Both the position numbers and the translations under genes were made by a program. The notes under the pieces were generated by a model. That model did not search any database. It was given only the letters and a program-made list of their open reading frames with translations, and was not told the DNA's origin. From Pseudomonas argentinensis (GTDB lineage: Bacteria > Pseudomonadota > Gammaproteobacteria > Pseudomonadales > Pseudomonadaceae), in NCBI RefSeq assembly GCF_001839655.2, contig NZ_CP056087.1:3968001-4032000 (forward strand): 64,000 bases of DNA, read 5' to 3'. How positions within the stretch are numbered: position 1 is the stretch's first letter; every line of letters begins with the position of its first letter. Of this stretch, positions 53,288-64,000 are shown piece by piece.

Positions 53288-53785
53288 TTACTTACGCAGT
53301 TCGACGCGACGGTTCTGAGCCCAGGATTGCTCGTCGTTGCCAGTGGCAACAGGACGCTCTTCACCGTAGGAAACAACTTCCAGCTGAGCTGGGGAAACGC
53401 CCTGCAGAACCAGGTAACGTTGAACGGCCTTGGCACGACGCTCGCCCAGAGCCATGTTGTACTCGCGGGTACCGCGCTCGTCAGCGTGGCCTTCCAGAAC
53501 GACGCGAGCGCCGTTGCCTTTCAGGTCCTTGGCATGAACGTCCAGAGCGCGCATGGCTTCCGGCTTCAGGTCGGAGCTGTCGTATTCGAAGTAGAAAGTG
53601 GTGATAGCGCGCAGAGCGGCTTCTTCACTCAGGCTACCGTCAACGGCACCGGTGTTAGCACCGTAGCCAGCGTTAGGATCTACAGCGCCTTCGCCAGCGG
53701 TGTCACCGCCTTTGGAGGAACAACCAACAGCCACGGCGAGAGCCAGGCTCAGTGCAGCAAACTTGCCAAATTTCAGCATTTCCAT
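53288..53785 (-). CDS. pal: Peptidoglycan-associated lipoprotein Pal (OprL)
   Basis: 165 residues. Lipobox VAVGC gives lipidated Cys22; the OmpA-like domain has [15 protein letters not shown] and [23 protein letters not shown] that bind peptidoglycan. Part of the Tol-Pal system holding the outer membrane; 57 bp after tolB. Confidence 0.97.
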   Translation of the reverse strand: MEMLKFGKFAALSLALAVAVGCSSKGGDTAGEGAVDPNAGYGANTGAVDGSLSEEAALRAITTFYFEYDSSDLKPEAMRALDVHAKDLKGNGARVVLEGHADERGTREYNMALGERRAKAVQRYLVLQGVSPAQLEVVSYGEERPVATGNDEQSWAQNRRVELRK

Positions 53786-53842
53786 GTGTAACTCCTAATG
53801 AACCCCAGTGTGTTAAGCATCAAACAGGTAAAGCACCGCGCA

Positions 53843-55141
53843 TCAGTTCAGGAAGGGGGACCAGGATGGCTCTCGAACTTCGCCTTGAGCGGTAGGAAGA
53901 GGGAGCCTAACGCGACCATTGGTGGACGCTAACATCAGGACTCCCCGCCCCTGCTGGCGGGTAGCGTAGATTAGCATGGTGCCATTGGGCGCAACAGTAG
54001 GCGACTCATCCAAACTTGTGTCGGAAAGAATACGCAGATTGCCACGCTCGAGGTCCTGAGCCGCTACCTTGAACACGGTGTAACCATCCTGGCGATGAAT
54101 CATCACCAGGGTCTTTTCGTCGGCAGACAATTTAGGGTTGGCATTGTAGTTGCCGACGAAGGTCACTCGTTCGACCGCACCAGAGTTGATGTTGGTCTTA
54201 TAGATTTGTGGCTTACCGGAACGGTCGGAGGTGAAGTAGATGGTCTGGCCATCCTTGCCCCAGAACGGTTCGGTATCGATGGCCGAATGATTGGTGACGC
54301 GGCGCAGGTTACGCGAACCCATGTCCATCACGTAGATTTCCGGGTTGCCGTCGCGCGACAGGGTGAACGCCAGCCTGGTACCGTCCGGCGACCAGGCCGG
54401 TGCGCCATTGAGGCCTTCGAAGTTGGTGACCTGCTCGCGACGACCGGTGTCGATGTGCTGCACGAAGATACGTGGGCGCTTCTGCTCGAACGACACGTAG
54501 GCAATACGCTTGCCGTCGGAGGCGAACGAAGGCGACAGGATCGGCTCACGAGACTGCAGCAGGGTCACCGCACGGGCGCCGTCATAGTCGGAACGCTGCA
54601 GGGTGTAACGGGTGTTGTTGACACCGAAGCGTTCTGCGGTGACGTACAGCATGCGAGTAGAGAACGCACCTTTGACGCCGGTGAGCTTCTCGAACGACTG
54701 GTCGGCGATATGGTGAGCCATGTCGCGCAGCTGATCGACACCGCCGCCCACGGTACCGGTGAGCACCTGCTGCTCGGTCGCCACGTTGAACAAGGCGAAC
54801 TGTACCTGCAGGCGCGCGCCATTGGGCACGATGTTACCGACCAGTACGTACTGGGCGCCGAGGGCTTTCCAGTCACGGTAGATGACTTCGCTGCCTTGGG
54901 TCGGCAGGCTGATCATGTTCTGCCGCGGAATCGGCTCGAACACGCCGGAGTTGCGCAGGTCGTTACCGACGATGGTGGCGATGTCTTCCGGCAGCACGTT
55001 GCCGCCCTGCCAGCCGAACGGCACCACGGCGATGGGAGTGGCTCGATCAGTACCGGTACTGATGACCAAAGGGTCAGCCGCTTGCACGCTACCGACCAGC
55101 ATGGCCAGACCCAGTACAACGATTCGCATCAGGGTATTCAC
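53843..55141 (-). CDS. tolB: Tol-Pal system beta-propeller protein TolB
   Basis: 432 residues. Signal peptide, N-terminal domain ([34 protein letters not shown]) and six-bladed propeller with repeated [26 protein letters not shown] and [14 protein letters not shown] start at 55141 overlaps the tolA stop (GTGA); the ATG four codons later is possible. Confidence 0.96.
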   Translation of the reverse strand: MNTLMRIVVLGLAMLVGSVQAADPLVISTGTDRATPIAVVPFGWQGGNVLPEDIATIVGNDLRNSGVFEPIPRQNMISLPTQGSEVIYRDWKALGAQYVLVGNIVPNGARLQVQFALFNVATEQQVLTGTVGGGVDQLRDMAHHIADQSFEKLTGVKGAFSTRMLYVTAERFGVNNTRYTLQRSDYDGARAVTLLQSREPILSPSFASDGKRIAYVSFEQKRPRIFVQHIDTGRREQVTNFEGLNGAPAWSPDGTRLAFTLSRDGNPEIYVMDMGSRNLRRVTNHSAIDTEPFWGKDGQTIYFTSDRSGKPQIYKTNINSGAVERVTFVGNYNANPKLSADEKTLVMIHRQDGYTVFKVAAQDLERGNLRILSDTSLDESPTVAPNGTMLIYATRQQGRGVLMLASTNGRVRLPLPTAQGEVREPSWSPFLN

Positions 55142-56151
55142 AGACCTAAATCCTCCGGTTTGAAGACGGCACGACGCTGCCGGTAAAGCCGATCGAACGT
55201 GGCACGATCAAGTTGCTGCATTTCCGCAATACGCCCCACGTTGCGTACTGCCTGTACCGCCGAACTGTCGAAAGGCGAGTCGCCACTGGAGCGACTGACG
55301 CTGGCATTGACGATGGTGCCGTCCGGCAGCATTTCGATCAGCACTTCAACGCTCATACCATTACGTGCCGATGGCGGGCGTCGCCACTGCTCGCTCACCA
55401 GCTTGACGATCAGATCGTCGAGGCTGCCAGCTACCTGGTCACCCTGGGTTTCGGCCAGCGCCTGCTGCCGCTCGGTATCCTCGGACAACAACTCGGCCAG
55501 CGCCGCTGCTTTCTTGTCCTCGACCGCCTTGCGCTCGGCAGCCTGCGCATTGGCCTTTTTCTTGGCGTCTTCAGCAGCTTTCTTCTTCGCTGCATCTGCC
55601 GCTGCTTTCTTCTTCGCCTCTTCGGCTGCCTTTTTCTTGGCATCCTCGGCAGCTTTCTTCTTCGCTTCGGCTTCAGCGGCCTTCTTCTTGTCGGCCTCCA
55701 ACGCGGCCTTCGCCTTGGCGACGTCAGCCAGCTTTTTCTGCTCGGCGGCTTTCGCCGCGGCGGCATCGGCCTCTGCCTTTTTCGCCGCATCCGCCTTTCG
55801 AGCTTCCTCGACTTTCTTTTGTTCCGCTGCTTTCGCTGCCTGCTGCTTTTGCGCTTCGGCCTGCGCCTGCTTTTCCTGCTCGGCCTTTTTCTGCTCGAGT
55901 TGTTCAGTTTCGAATTGCGGCGCAGCGGTCTTCTTGGCCTCACCCGCAATCTTCTGGTTGGTCTGGGTGGTGGCCTGGCTCTGCGACTTCAATTGGTACA
56001 GGGTAGCCTGCACGATCGGTTTTGCAGGCGGCAGCTCGGGCGCGAAGGCAAAACTGACGAACAGCATGCCGAACATCAGCAGGTGCAGCCCTACGGCCCA
56101 GACCACCGGCCAGAACAGGCTTTCCGAAGGTGAGCGTTCACGCTGCTGCAT
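55138..56151 (-). CDS. tolA: Cell envelope integrity protein TolA
   Basis: 337 residues. One N-terminal membrane helix ([21 protein letters not shown]), a long Ala/Lys/Glu-rich helix (about 60-215, many [15 protein letters not shown] units) that spans the periplasm, and a C-terminal TolAIII domain ([48 protein letters not shown]). It overlaps tolR by one base and tolB by four. The repetitive coding gives misleading frames on the other strand. Confidence 0.95.
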   Translation of the reverse strand: MQQRERSPSESLFWPVVWAVGLHLLMFGMLFVSFAFAPELPPAKPIVQATLYQLKSQSQATTQTNQKIAGEAKKTAAPQFETEQLEQKKAEQEKQAQAEAQKQQAAKAAEQKKVEEARKADAAKKAEADAAAAKAAEQKKLADVAKAKAALEADKKKAAEAEAKKKAAEDAKKKAAEEAKKKAAADAAKKKAAEDAKKKANAQAAERKAVEDKKAAALAELLSEDTERQQALAETQGDQVAGSLDDLIVKLVSEQWRRPPSARNGMSVEVLIEMLPDGTIVNASVSRSSGDSPFDSSAVQAVRNVGRIAEMQQLDRATFDRLYRQRRAVFKPEDLGL

Positions 56152-56609
56152 CAGGGCGCCTCGGTGATCAGGCCGACGTTACCCACGCCCGCCTGCTGCA
56201 GGCCGCCCATGGCGGACATCACGGTACCGTAGTCGACGGCCTTGTCGCCGCGCACGAACACCTGCACCTGCTTACCCTGGCTGCGGGTCTGGTTGATGAT
56301 GGCGGTCACCGCGCGGGTCATCTCGTCGAGGGTCAGTGCACGATCCTGAACGGTATCGGTGTCCACCTCGGTGCCCATGTTCCAGTAGTACGACTTGTCG
56401 GACTTGATGGAGATGGTCAGCACCTGGGAGTCGTTGTCCTGGGGCAGCACTTCGCTGCTGACCTGCGGCAGGTCGACCTTGACCCCCTGGTTGAGCATCG
56501 GCGCCGTGACCATGAAGATGACCAGCAGCACCAACATCACGTCGATGTAGGGCACCACGTTCATCTCGGCGACGGGCTTGCGTCTGTTGCGAATTCTGGC
56601 TCTGGCCAT
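56151..56609 (-). CDS. tolR: Tol-Pal proton-channel subunit TolR
   Basis: 152 residues, ExbD family: one membrane helix containing the essential Asp in PYIDVMLVLLVIFMVTAP near residue 24, then a periplasmic domain. Starts 33 bp after tolQ and overlaps tolA by one base (TGATG). Confidence 0.95.
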   Translation of the reverse strand: MARARIRNRRKPVAEMNVVPYIDVMLVLLVIFMVTAPMLNQGVKVDLPQVSSEVLPQDNDSQVLTISIKSDKSYYWNMGTEVDTDTVQDRALTLDEMTRAVTAIINQTRSQGKQVQVFVRGDKAVDYGTVMSAMGGLQQAGVGNVGLITEAP

Positions 56610-56642
56610 GGTCTTGAAACCTGTATTGAGTGCGCCGGAAGC

Positions 56643-57344
56643 TTATTCTTCGCTGCTGTGTACTTTGCGGTGCAGGATCGCCTGGAACTCGTCGGCGAAG
56701 GTGTAATAACGACCGATCAGCATCTCGCCGCGCGCGGCGAAGCGGTTGTAGGCGATAACCGCCGGGATGGCCGCGAACAGGCCGATGGCCGTGGCGATCA
56801 GCGCCTCGGCGATGCCCGGCGCAACGGTGGCCAGGGTGGCCTGCTGCACCTGCGCCAAGCCGCGGAAGGAGTTCATGATCCCCCACACGGTACCGAACAG
56901 ACCGATATACGGGCTGGTGGAACCGACGGTGGCGAGGAACGGCAGGCTCTGCTCGAGCTTCTCTTCCTCACGGGAAATGGCGACGCGCATGGCACGCGCC
57001 ACGCCATCCATCACCGCATCCGGGTCCATGCCAGGCTGCTGACGCAGGCGGGAGAACTCCTTGAAACCGGCACGGAAGATCTGTTCCAGGCCCGAGTCCG
57101 GATCCGGGTTGCTGCCGGCCTGGCGATAGAGCTTGGACAGGTCGATACCCGACCAGAAGCGCTCCTCGAAGCTGTCGAGCGAACGTTTGGCCGAGCGCAG
57201 GAAATTGCTGCGCTGGAAAATCATCACCCACGAGATGACCGATGCGGCCACCAGGGTCAGCATCACCAACTGCACCACCAGGCTGGCGTTGCTGATCAGA
57301 CTCCACATCGACATGTGGTCAACGGCATTTGCGTTGGCTTCCAC
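56643..57344 (-). CDS. tolQ: Tol-Pal proton-channel subunit TolQ
   Basis: 233 residues, ExbB/MotA family with three membrane helices; FLATVGSTSPYIGLFGTVWGIMNSF and ALIATAIGLFAAIPAVIAYNRF are the signature. The start is GTG at 57344: AGGAG stands seven bases upstream and homology begins at MEANANAVDHMSMWSL. Two bases after the ybgC stop. Confidence 0.96.
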   Translation of the reverse strand: MEANANAVDHMSMWSLISNASLVVQLVMLTLVAASVISWVMIFQRSNFLRSAKRSLDSFEERFWSGIDLSKLYRQAGSNPDPDSGLEQIFRAGFKEFSRLRQQPGMDPDAVMDGVARAMRVAISREEEKLEQSLPFLATVGSTSPYIGLFGTVWGIMNSFRGLAQVQQATLATVAPGIAEALIATAIGLFAAIPAVIAYNRFAARGEMLIGRYYTFADEFQAILHRKVHSSEE

Positions 57345-57346
57345 GC

Positions 57347-57802
57347 TTACTCTCCTGCAGTAGATGTACCGGCACCGCCACCCTGCTCAGCGAACGCCGT
57401 TCGCAGAGACGGGGGCATGGCCCGGGGTTTGAAATTATCGGCGCGCACACAGGCCACCAGAAACTGCCCTTCGCAAAGCAGCACGTCATCCGCGGCCCGC
57501 CTGACCTGTTGACGAAAGCGCAGGCTGGCGCGGTTCAACTCATACACTTCAGCACTGACCAGCAACTCGTCGTCCAGTCGGGCCGGCGCGTGGTAGCGCG
57601 CTTCGCTGGAGTGCACGACGAACAGCAGCCCCTCACCGGCCAACGTCGACTGGGAAAAACCCAGTTCACGCAGTCGCTCGGTACGGGCCCGCTCCATGAA
57701 TTTGAGGTAGTTGACGTAATAGACGACTCCGCCCGCATCGGTGTCCTCGTAATAGACACGACAGCGATGGGCGAACGGCTGACCGGCATCTTGCGCGCGC
57801 AT
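57347..57802 (-). CDS. ybgC: Acyl-CoA thioesterase YbgC
   Basis: 151 residues, hot-dog fold thioesterase, first gene of the tol-pal operon. Catalytic motif [24 protein letters not shown] near residue 17 and [13 protein letters not shown]. Start at 57802, 50 bp after ruvB. Confidence 0.94.
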   Translation of the reverse strand: MRAQDAGQPFAHRCRVYYEDTDAGGVVYYVNYLKFMERARTERLRELGFSQSTLAGEGLLFVVHSSEARYHAPARLDDELLVSAEVYELNRASLRFRQQVRRAADDVLLCEGQFLVACVRADNFKPRAMPPSLRTAFAEQGGGAGTSTAGE

Positions 57803-57852
57803 ACTCTAGTGCCAGCCCCGTGTCTTGCCAATCGGGCGCGCAAGTATTTTTT

Positions 57853-58908
57853 TCATGGCGCGCCTCCATCACTGAACAGGTCGAGCGTCGGCCGCTCGTC
57901 CATGCGCTTGGGCGCATTGAGGCCGAAGTGCAGGTAAGCGTGACGGGTCACCACGCGCCCTCTCGGCGTACGCATGATGTAACCCTGCTGGATCAAGTAC
58001 GGCTCGAGCACGTCCTCGATGGTGTGCCGCTCTTCGCTGATCGCCGCAGCCAGGCTGTCGACCCCTACCGGGCCGCCGTCGAACTTCTCGATCATGGTCA
58101 GCAGCAGGCGTCGGTCCTGGTGATCGAAACCGCGCTCATCGACGTCCAGCAGGTTCAGCGCCAGGTCGGCGACCTGCTGAGTGATCGCGCCCTGGCCACG
58201 CACCTCGGCAAAATCGCGCACGCGGCGCAACAGCCGGTTGGCGATCCGCGGCGTGCCGCGGGCGCGACGGGCGATCTCCACGGCGCCGCGCGCCTCGATG
58301 GGCAGGCCGAGGATGCCGGCGGCACGGCTGACGATGGTGGCCAGATCCTCGGTGTTGTAGAACTCAAGGCGCTGGACGATGCCGAAGCGGTCGCGCAGCG
58401 GATTGGTGAGCATGCCGGCCCGCGTGGTGGCGCCGACCAGGGTGAACGGCGGCAGGTCGAGCTTGATCGAGCGGGCTGCCGGCCCTTCGCCGATCATGAT
58501 GTCGAGCTGGAAATCCTCCATCGCCGGGTACAGCACTTCCTCGACGATCGGCGAGAGGCGATGGATCTCGTCGATGAACAGCACATCGCCCGGCTCGAGA
58601 TTGGTCAGCAGCGCCGCCAGGTCGCCCGGGCGTTCGAGTACCGGGCCCGAGGTGCTCTTGATGGAAACCTGCATTTCCTGGGCGATGATGTTGGCCAGGG
58701 TGGTCTTGCCGAGGCCGGGTGGGCCGAAGATCAGGGTGTGATCCAGGGACTCCTTGCGCCCGCGCGCCGCCTGGATGAACAGCTCCATCTGCTCGCGCAC
58801 CACCGGCTGGCCGATGTACTCGGCCAGCTTGAGCGGGCGAATGGCGCGGTCGACCTGCTCGTCGCGGTCGCGAGTGCCCGCCGTCACCAACCTATCGGCG
58901 TCGAGCAT
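57853..58908 (-). CDS. ruvB: Holliday junction DNA helicase RuvB
   Basis: 351 residues, AAA+ motor of branch migration. Walker [12 protein letters not shown] near residue 64, Walker [10 protein letters not shown] near 112, sensor [18 protein letters not shown] and arginine finger region, winged helix at the C-terminus. The ATG follows the ruvA TAG directly. Confidence 0.97.
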   Translation of the reverse strand: MLDADRLVTAGTRDRDEQVDRAIRPLKLAEYIGQPVVREQMELFIQAARGRKESLDHTLIFGPPGLGKTTLANIIAQEMQVSIKSTSGPVLERPGDLAALLTNLEPGDVLFIDEIHRLSPIVEEVLYPAMEDFQLDIMIGEGPAARSIKLDLPPFTLVGATTRAGMLTNPLRDRFGIVQRLEFYNTEDLATIVSRAAGILGLPIEARGAVEIARRARGTPRIANRLLRRVRDFAEVRGQGAITQQVADLALNLLDVDERGFDHQDRRLLLTMIEKFDGGPVGVDSLAAAISEERHTIEDVLEPYLIQQGYIMRTPRGRVVTRHAYLHFGLNAPKRMDERPTLDLFSDGGAP

Positions 58909-59514
58909 CTAGAGCATTCCTTTCAGCGCGCGGCGGATCATGTCTTCACTACTCAAACCATCTTCTTTGACTGCCGAAACGGCACGACTGGCTTCCTGAG
59001 GCTTGTAGCCCAGGGAGATAAGCGCACTCACCGCATCATTCTCCGCGCTTGAGACTGCGCCCCCGGCACGAGGTTCAACCACCAGTGGCGCCATGCCAGG
59101 TACCGCTTCCCAGGCCTTGAAGCGATCCTTGAGCTCGACCAGCAGGCGCTCGGCGGTCTTCTTGCCGACCCCGGGAATTTTCACCAGCGCGGCGGTATCC
59201 TGGGCCTGCACGCAGCGCACCAGCTCGTCGATCTCCAACCCGGACATCAGCGCCAAGGCCAACTTGGGGCCGACGCCATTGAGGCGGATCAGCTCGCGGA
59301 ACAGCTCACGCTCGCGCTTCTCGAAAAAGCCGTACAGCAGGTGAGCATCCTCGCGCACCACCAGATGGGTGTGCAGCGTCAGCGGCTCGCCTACCGGAGG
59401 CAAACGGTACAACGTGGTCATGGGGACTTCCAGCTCATAGCCCAGACCGTTCACATCCAGAATCAAATGTGGCGGCTGCTTCTCCGCCAGGGTGCCGCGT
59501 AAACGTCCGATCAC
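58909..59514 (-). CDS. ruvA: Holliday junction-binding protein RuvA
   Basis: 201 residues, tetrameric junction binder. OB-fold N-terminus ([27 protein letters not shown]), HhH motifs [12 protein letters not shown] and [13 protein letters not shown], and C-terminal RuvB-binding domain. GTG at 59514 is taken as start (AGGAA seven bases upstream and the family N-terminus); GTG at 59529 would add five residues without a ribosome binding site. Confidence 0.96.
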   Translation of the reverse strand: MIGRLRGTLAEKQPPHLILDVNGLGYELEVPMTTLYRLPPVGEPLTLHTHLVVREDAHLLYGFFEKRERELFRELIRLNGVGPKLALALMSGLEIDELVRCVQAQDTAALVKIPGVGKKTAERLLVELKDRFKAWEAVPGMAPLVVEPRAGGAVSSAENDAVSALISLGYKPQEASRAVSAVKEDGLSSEDMIRRALKGML

Positions 59515-59597
59515 CGACGCATTCCTCACATAGAAGATTCAATACCGCCCAGGGTCACGCGTGGCTGCAACAAGCTGCCACCGATCTGAACGCCTGC

Positions 59598-60122
59598 TTA
59601 TAAACGAAGCCGGCCACCACGCCGCTTGGCGCTGGCCAGGCCATGGGGAATCAGGCTCTGCCGGTGGTGGGCGTGGCACAGGGCGATACCCAGGGCATCG
59701 GAGGCATCGATCTGCGGTTTCTGCACCAGCTTGAGCAGGTGCATGACCATCATCTGCACCTGTTCCTTGTCGGCCCCACCGGTGCCGACCACCGCCTGCT
59801 TGACCTGCGTGGCGGTGTATTCGCTGACCTCGAGGCCCGCCTCGACGGCGGCGACGATGGCAGCGCCCCGCGCCTGGCCGAGCTTGAGTGCGGAGTCGGC
59901 ATTGCGCGCCATGAACACCTGCTCGATGCCCATGGTCACCGGCCCGAAGGTACGAATCACCTCACTGACGCCACGAAACACGATCTGCAAGCGCTCGGCC
60001 AGGGGCCCGGCGCCGGTGCGGATGCACCCGGAAGCCACGTACTCGCAGGTGCGCCCGGTATCGCGTATCACCCCATAGCCGGTAATGCGGGAACCGGGGT
60101 CGATTCCCAGAATCAGCGTCAT
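59598..60122 (-). CDS. ruvC: Holliday junction resolvase RuvC
   Basis: 174 residues. Acidic active-site residues in [12 protein letters not shown] (Asp7), [15 protein letters not shown] (Glu about 67) and [14 protein letters not shown] (Asp about 140). Start ATG at 60122; an ATG three codons earlier is also in frame. First of ruvC-ruvA-ruvB. Confidence 0.96.
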   Translation of the reverse strand: MTLILGIDPGSRITGYGVIRDTGRTCEYVASGCIRTGAGPLAERLQIVFRGVSEVIRTFGPVTMGIEQVFMARNADSALKLGQARGAAIVAAVEAGLEVSEYTATQVKQAVVGTGGADKEQVQMMVMHLLKLVQKPQIDASDALGIALCHAHHRQSLIPHGLASAKRRGGRLRL

Positions 60123-60267
60123 GCCAGTCATCCACCCGTGGCTCTGGTCGCCACACTGTCTATTTATCCAGGCGCGAGTATAGGGGCGCCGAGCGCCAGC
60201 CGTCACTCAAAGGATTCGCCCAGACGACCCTCGATCAGCCAGCGCCAGCCAACGAAAGGCGCCCATA

Positions 60268-60303
60268 AAAAAGCCGGAAGCGCACAGCGGCAGACTTCCG
60301 GCC
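60268..60303 (-). terminator. Terminator of yebC
   Basis: Stem GCCGGAAG / CTTCCGGC with a fourteen-base loop, followed on the minus strand by TTTTTTATGG, 17 bp after yebC. Confidence 0.85.
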
Positions 60304-60319
60304 TGGATGCAGCGCTGGA

Positions 60320-61066
60320 TCAGCCCAGCTGCTCCATGATCTCGTCGGAGACTTCGGCGTTGTGATAGACGTTCTGCACGTCATCCAGGTCTTCGAGCAT
60401 ATCGATCAGCTTGAAGACTTTCTGCGCGGTTTCCAGGTCGGTGATCGGCGCACTGATCGACGGGATCATGGCGATCTCCGCCTCATCGGCCTTGAAGCCC
60501 GCAGCCGCCAGGGCTTCGTTGACGGCATGAAATTCGGTGAAGCTGGTCGATACCAGGGCAGCGCCCTCTTCGCTCATCTCCACGTCATCGGCGCCCGCTT
60601 CCAGGGCCGCTTCCATCAGCGCATCTTCATCAACGGAGGCGAAGCTGATCTGCCCCTTGCGCTCGAACATATAGGCGACCGAGCCGTCGGTGCCGAGGTT
60701 GCCACCACACTTGGTGAAGGCATGGCGCACTTCGGCAGCCGTACGGTTACGGTTGTCGGTCATCACTTCGACGATGATCGCCACGCCACTCGGCGCGTAA
60801 CCCTCGTAGCTGAATTCGACCACATTGTCGGCTTCGTTGTTACCAGCGCCACGGGCGATGGCGCGGTCGATCACGTCGCGCGACATGTTGTTGGTCAGCG
60901 CCTTGTCGACGGCCAGACGCAAACGCGGGTTATCCGCCGGGATCGGACCGCCGTGCTTGGCGGCGACCGTCAGCTCGCGAATCAGCTTGGTGAAGATCTT
61001 GCCGCGCTTGGCGTCCTGACGCCCCTTGCGGTGCTTGATGTTGGCCCATTTGGAATGACCAGCCAT
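60320..61066 (-). CDS. yebC: YebC/PmpR-family regulator and translation factor
   Basis: 248 residues of the YebC family; N-terminus [28 protein letters not shown] is diagnostic. In P. aeruginosa the homologue PmpR lowers quorum sensing through pqsR; newer work links YebC proteins to relief of ribosome stalling on proline runs. Between aspS and ruvC, as in many gamma-proteobacteria. Confidence 0.95.
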   Translation of the reverse strand: MAGHSKWANIKHRKGRQDAKRGKIFTKLIRELTVAAKHGGPIPADNPRLRLAVDKALTNNMSRDVIDRAIARGAGNNEADNVVEFSYEGYAPSGVAIIVEVMTDNRNRTAAEVRHAFTKCGGNLGTDGSVAYMFERKGQISFASVDEDALMEAALEAGADDVEMSEEGAALVSTSFTEFHAVNEALAAAGFKADEAEIAMIPSISAPITDLETAQKVFKLIDMLEDLDDVQNVYHNAEVSDEIMEQLG

Positions 61067-61086
61067 AACTCACTCCTATCAACTTC

Positions 61087-61157
61087 TGAGCTGCAAGCCG
61101 CAAGCTACAAGCCTCAAGCAAGGCTCTTGCAGCTTGAAGCTTGTAGCTTGCCGCTGC
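61087..61157. repeat. CGCAAGCTACAAGC palindromic repeat between aspS and yebC
   Basis: Imperfect palindrome with arms GCCGCAAGCTACAAGC and GCTTGTAGCTTGCCGC, similar to the element at 25347-25420. It fills the 97-bp space between the aspS stop and the yebC start. Confidence 0.7.
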
Positions 61158-61163
61158 CTTTAT

Positions 61164-62939
<1,776 letters not shown>

Positions 62940-63224
62940 GATCGGGTTCGCTTCTCTGATCGGTTCTGAATTCGTCGACATCGCCTGCCATTTGGGCAAG
63001 GCACCTGAGCCGCACGCGTGAAAAGGGCGGAATTATATAGCCTTTATCGACAGGGCGCAGCACGTGATATATCCCATCGCTGCAGCAAAAGAGGTGAACC
63101 CGATGCGTTGCGATTGATTCAAAGCATGATCGTCATTGAGACGAACCCGGAGCATGTGACGAACGGTCATGATAGGCTTTTTGCCATCGTCTCTTTACCC
63201 GTTGGCCCATTTAGGAGAGCAACC

Positions 63225-63695
63225 ATGGAAATCAATATCGGTATCGCCGAACAGGATCGCGAAGCCATCGCCGAAGGCCTGTCGCGCCTGCTCGCGGACA
63301 CCTACACCCTGTATCTGAAAACCCACAACTTCCACTGGAACGTTACCGGGCCGATGTTCAACACCCTGCACCTGATGTTCGAAGGTCAGTACACCGAACT
63401 GGCACTTGCCGTCGACGCCATCGCCGAACGCATCCGTGCCCTGGGCTTCCCTGCGCCAGGCACCTATGCGGCGTACGCCCGCCTCTCCTCGATCAAGGAA
63501 GAGGAAGGCGTGCCGAGCGCCGATGAGATGATCAAGCTGCTGGTGCAGGGCCAGGAAGCAGTGGTACGCACCGCGCGCGGCATCTTCCCGCTGCTCGACA
63601 AGGTCAGCGACGAGCCGACCGCCGATCTGCTGACCCAGCGCATGCAGGTTCACGAGAAAACCGCGTGGATGCTGCGCAGCCTGCTGGCTGCCTGA
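63225..63695 (+). CDS. dps: Dps-like ferritin-family DNA-binding/iron storage protein
   Basis: 156-residue four-helix ferritin-like protein. Ferroxidase-type residues are in [26 protein letters not shown] (His/Asp/Glu near 33-58). It resembles PA0962 of P. aeruginosa, next to aspS. ATG at 63225 has TAGGAGAGC upstream. Divergent from aspS over 285 bp, with no clear operator seen. Confidence 0.9.
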   Translation: MEINIGIAEQDREAIAEGLSRLLADTYTLYLKTHNFHWNVTGPMFNTLHLMFEGQYTELALAVDAIAERIRALGFPAPGTYAAYARLSSIKEEEGVPSADEMIKLLVQGQEAVVRTARGIFPLLDKVSDEPTADLLTQRMQVHEKTAWMLRSLLAA

Positions 63696-63704
63696 CCGTT
63701 GCGC

Positions 63705-63733
63705 CAACAGGGCTGCCGCGGCAGCCCTGTTTC
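63705..63733 (+). terminator. Terminator of the Dps-like gene
   Basis: Perfect stem ACAGGGCTGCC / GGCAGCCCTGT with loop GC, followed by TTCGTTT, ten bases after the dps stop. Confidence 0.9.
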
Positions 63734-63739
63734 GTTTCA

Positions 63740-63937
63740 CCTCGCCGCGACCGACAGCGCAGCGCCGTCCATTTGAGTAGCCCTTCTCTTTGCTGTTAAA
63801 TACGCCCCGTGCCGCCATCCCAACTGCTGGGCCGGTGCATAGGCTGGCCCTCCCGAACCTTCATCGCCCTTACGTCACGGCAAATCGCGTGGAGCCAGCT
63901 GTTCCTGGTGATCCTTTATCGAGTGAGTGCGTTGAAC
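63740..63937. other. Spacer before the last partial gene
   Basis: About 200 bp with no recognisable gene; presumably the promoter of the partial gene starting at 63938. Confidence 0.4.
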
Positions 63938-64000
63938 ATGTTGAAAATCGTCCACCTGCTGGTGGGGCTGTCGGCCCTGCTGTTATCCATCGCCCCCGGC
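63938..64000 (+). CDS. Partial CDS with N-terminal membrane helix, cut by the window end
   Basis: The last 21 codons of the window read MLKIVHLLVGLSALLLSIAPG, a membrane helix, with GAGTGAGTGC upstream of the ATG at 63938. In PAO1 the gene next to the dps homologue is annotated as a cold-shock domain protein with membrane helices; this could be its orthologue, but the window ends too soon to say. Confidence 0.5.
   Translation, partial: MLKIVHLLVGLSALLLSIAPG

Noticed and set aside
55199..56167. Long plus-strand frames rich in Ala/Ser/Phe opposite tolA
   Set aside because: They are antisense to the Ala/Lys-repeat coding region of tolA, which keeps other frames open by composition.
57800..57855. 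A 16-codon frame ([16 protein letters not shown]) between ruvB and ybgC
   Set aside because: It starts within the ruvB stop (ATGA) but has no ribosome binding site of note; too short to support as a gene or leader peptide.

Overview
The window is chromosomal DNA of a Pseudomonas. The basis is GC-rich sequence, Pseudomonas-type proteins throughout (EstA, OprL/Pal, TolQRAB, RapA, PhaJ1, PmpR/YebC), and gene order that from memory matches two blocks of P. aeruginosa PAO1: fadD1-fadD2-lipase-phaJ1-DUF1993 plus alkB-like-rapA (about PA3299 to PA3308), and dps-aspS-yebC-ruvCAB-ybgC-tolQRAB-pal-cpoB-queE-queC-tRNA-Lys, then nadA-bepA-tusA-bcp-gcvR-dapA-bamC (about PA0962 to PA1011). The species cannot be fixed from the sequence alone. 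It looks like a relative of the P. aeruginosa / mendocina / oleovorans / alcaligenes side of the genus.

Layout. 0-6.3 kb: a UV-damage endonuclease, then a LysR regulator and a tripartite EmrAB-OprM-like efflux operon whose MFS gene carries a one-base frameshift. 6.4-12.6 kb: fatty-acid activation and PHA-precursor genes. 12.9-16.8 kb: a cytosine-use operon (codB-pucR-codA, each stop overlapping the next start) behind a good sigma-54 (-24/-12) promoter. 16.9-20.1 kb: an aromatic-acid type efflux set (FUSC, DUF1656, HlyD) split by a 140-bp palindromic element. 20.3-30.5 kb: a ccoM-like mini-gene carrying a MITE, an alkB-like operon, rapA, an aldo/keto reductase, a large class A PBP-like protein and VF530. 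30.6-35.5 kb: putP and putA with a candidate AraC/PruR-type operator. 35.9-41.6 kb: a more accessory stretch with a serine/threonine dehydratase, an M19-like dipeptidase, an FAD monooxygenase, the estA autotransporter esterase and a decapitated serine recombinase. 41.7-50.7 kb: purC (long, Neisseria/beta-proteobacterial type), bamC, dapA, gcvR, bcp, tusA-like, bepA, nadA, ilvE. 50.8-64 kb: tRNA-Lys, queC/queE, the tol-pal operon, ruvCAB, yebC, aspS, a Dps-like gene and the start of one further gene.

The most notable non-coding feature is a family of MITE-like elements with GGGTCTGTT / AACAGACCC ends, TA target duplications and internal long hairpins, and no transposase (20402-20670, a decayed copy at 22231-22410, 26259-26540, 46052-46413). 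The three well-preserved copies sit at gene edges: inside codon 3 of a ccoM-like gene where the frame stays open, directly against the Shine-Dalgarno sequence of an aldo/keto reductase, and in the stop codon of a tusA-like gene. No CRISPR array, prophage or intact IS was seen. The core genes look ordinary; the novelty lies in the mobile repeats, the purC allele, the codB control region and the empty tRNA-Lys site.
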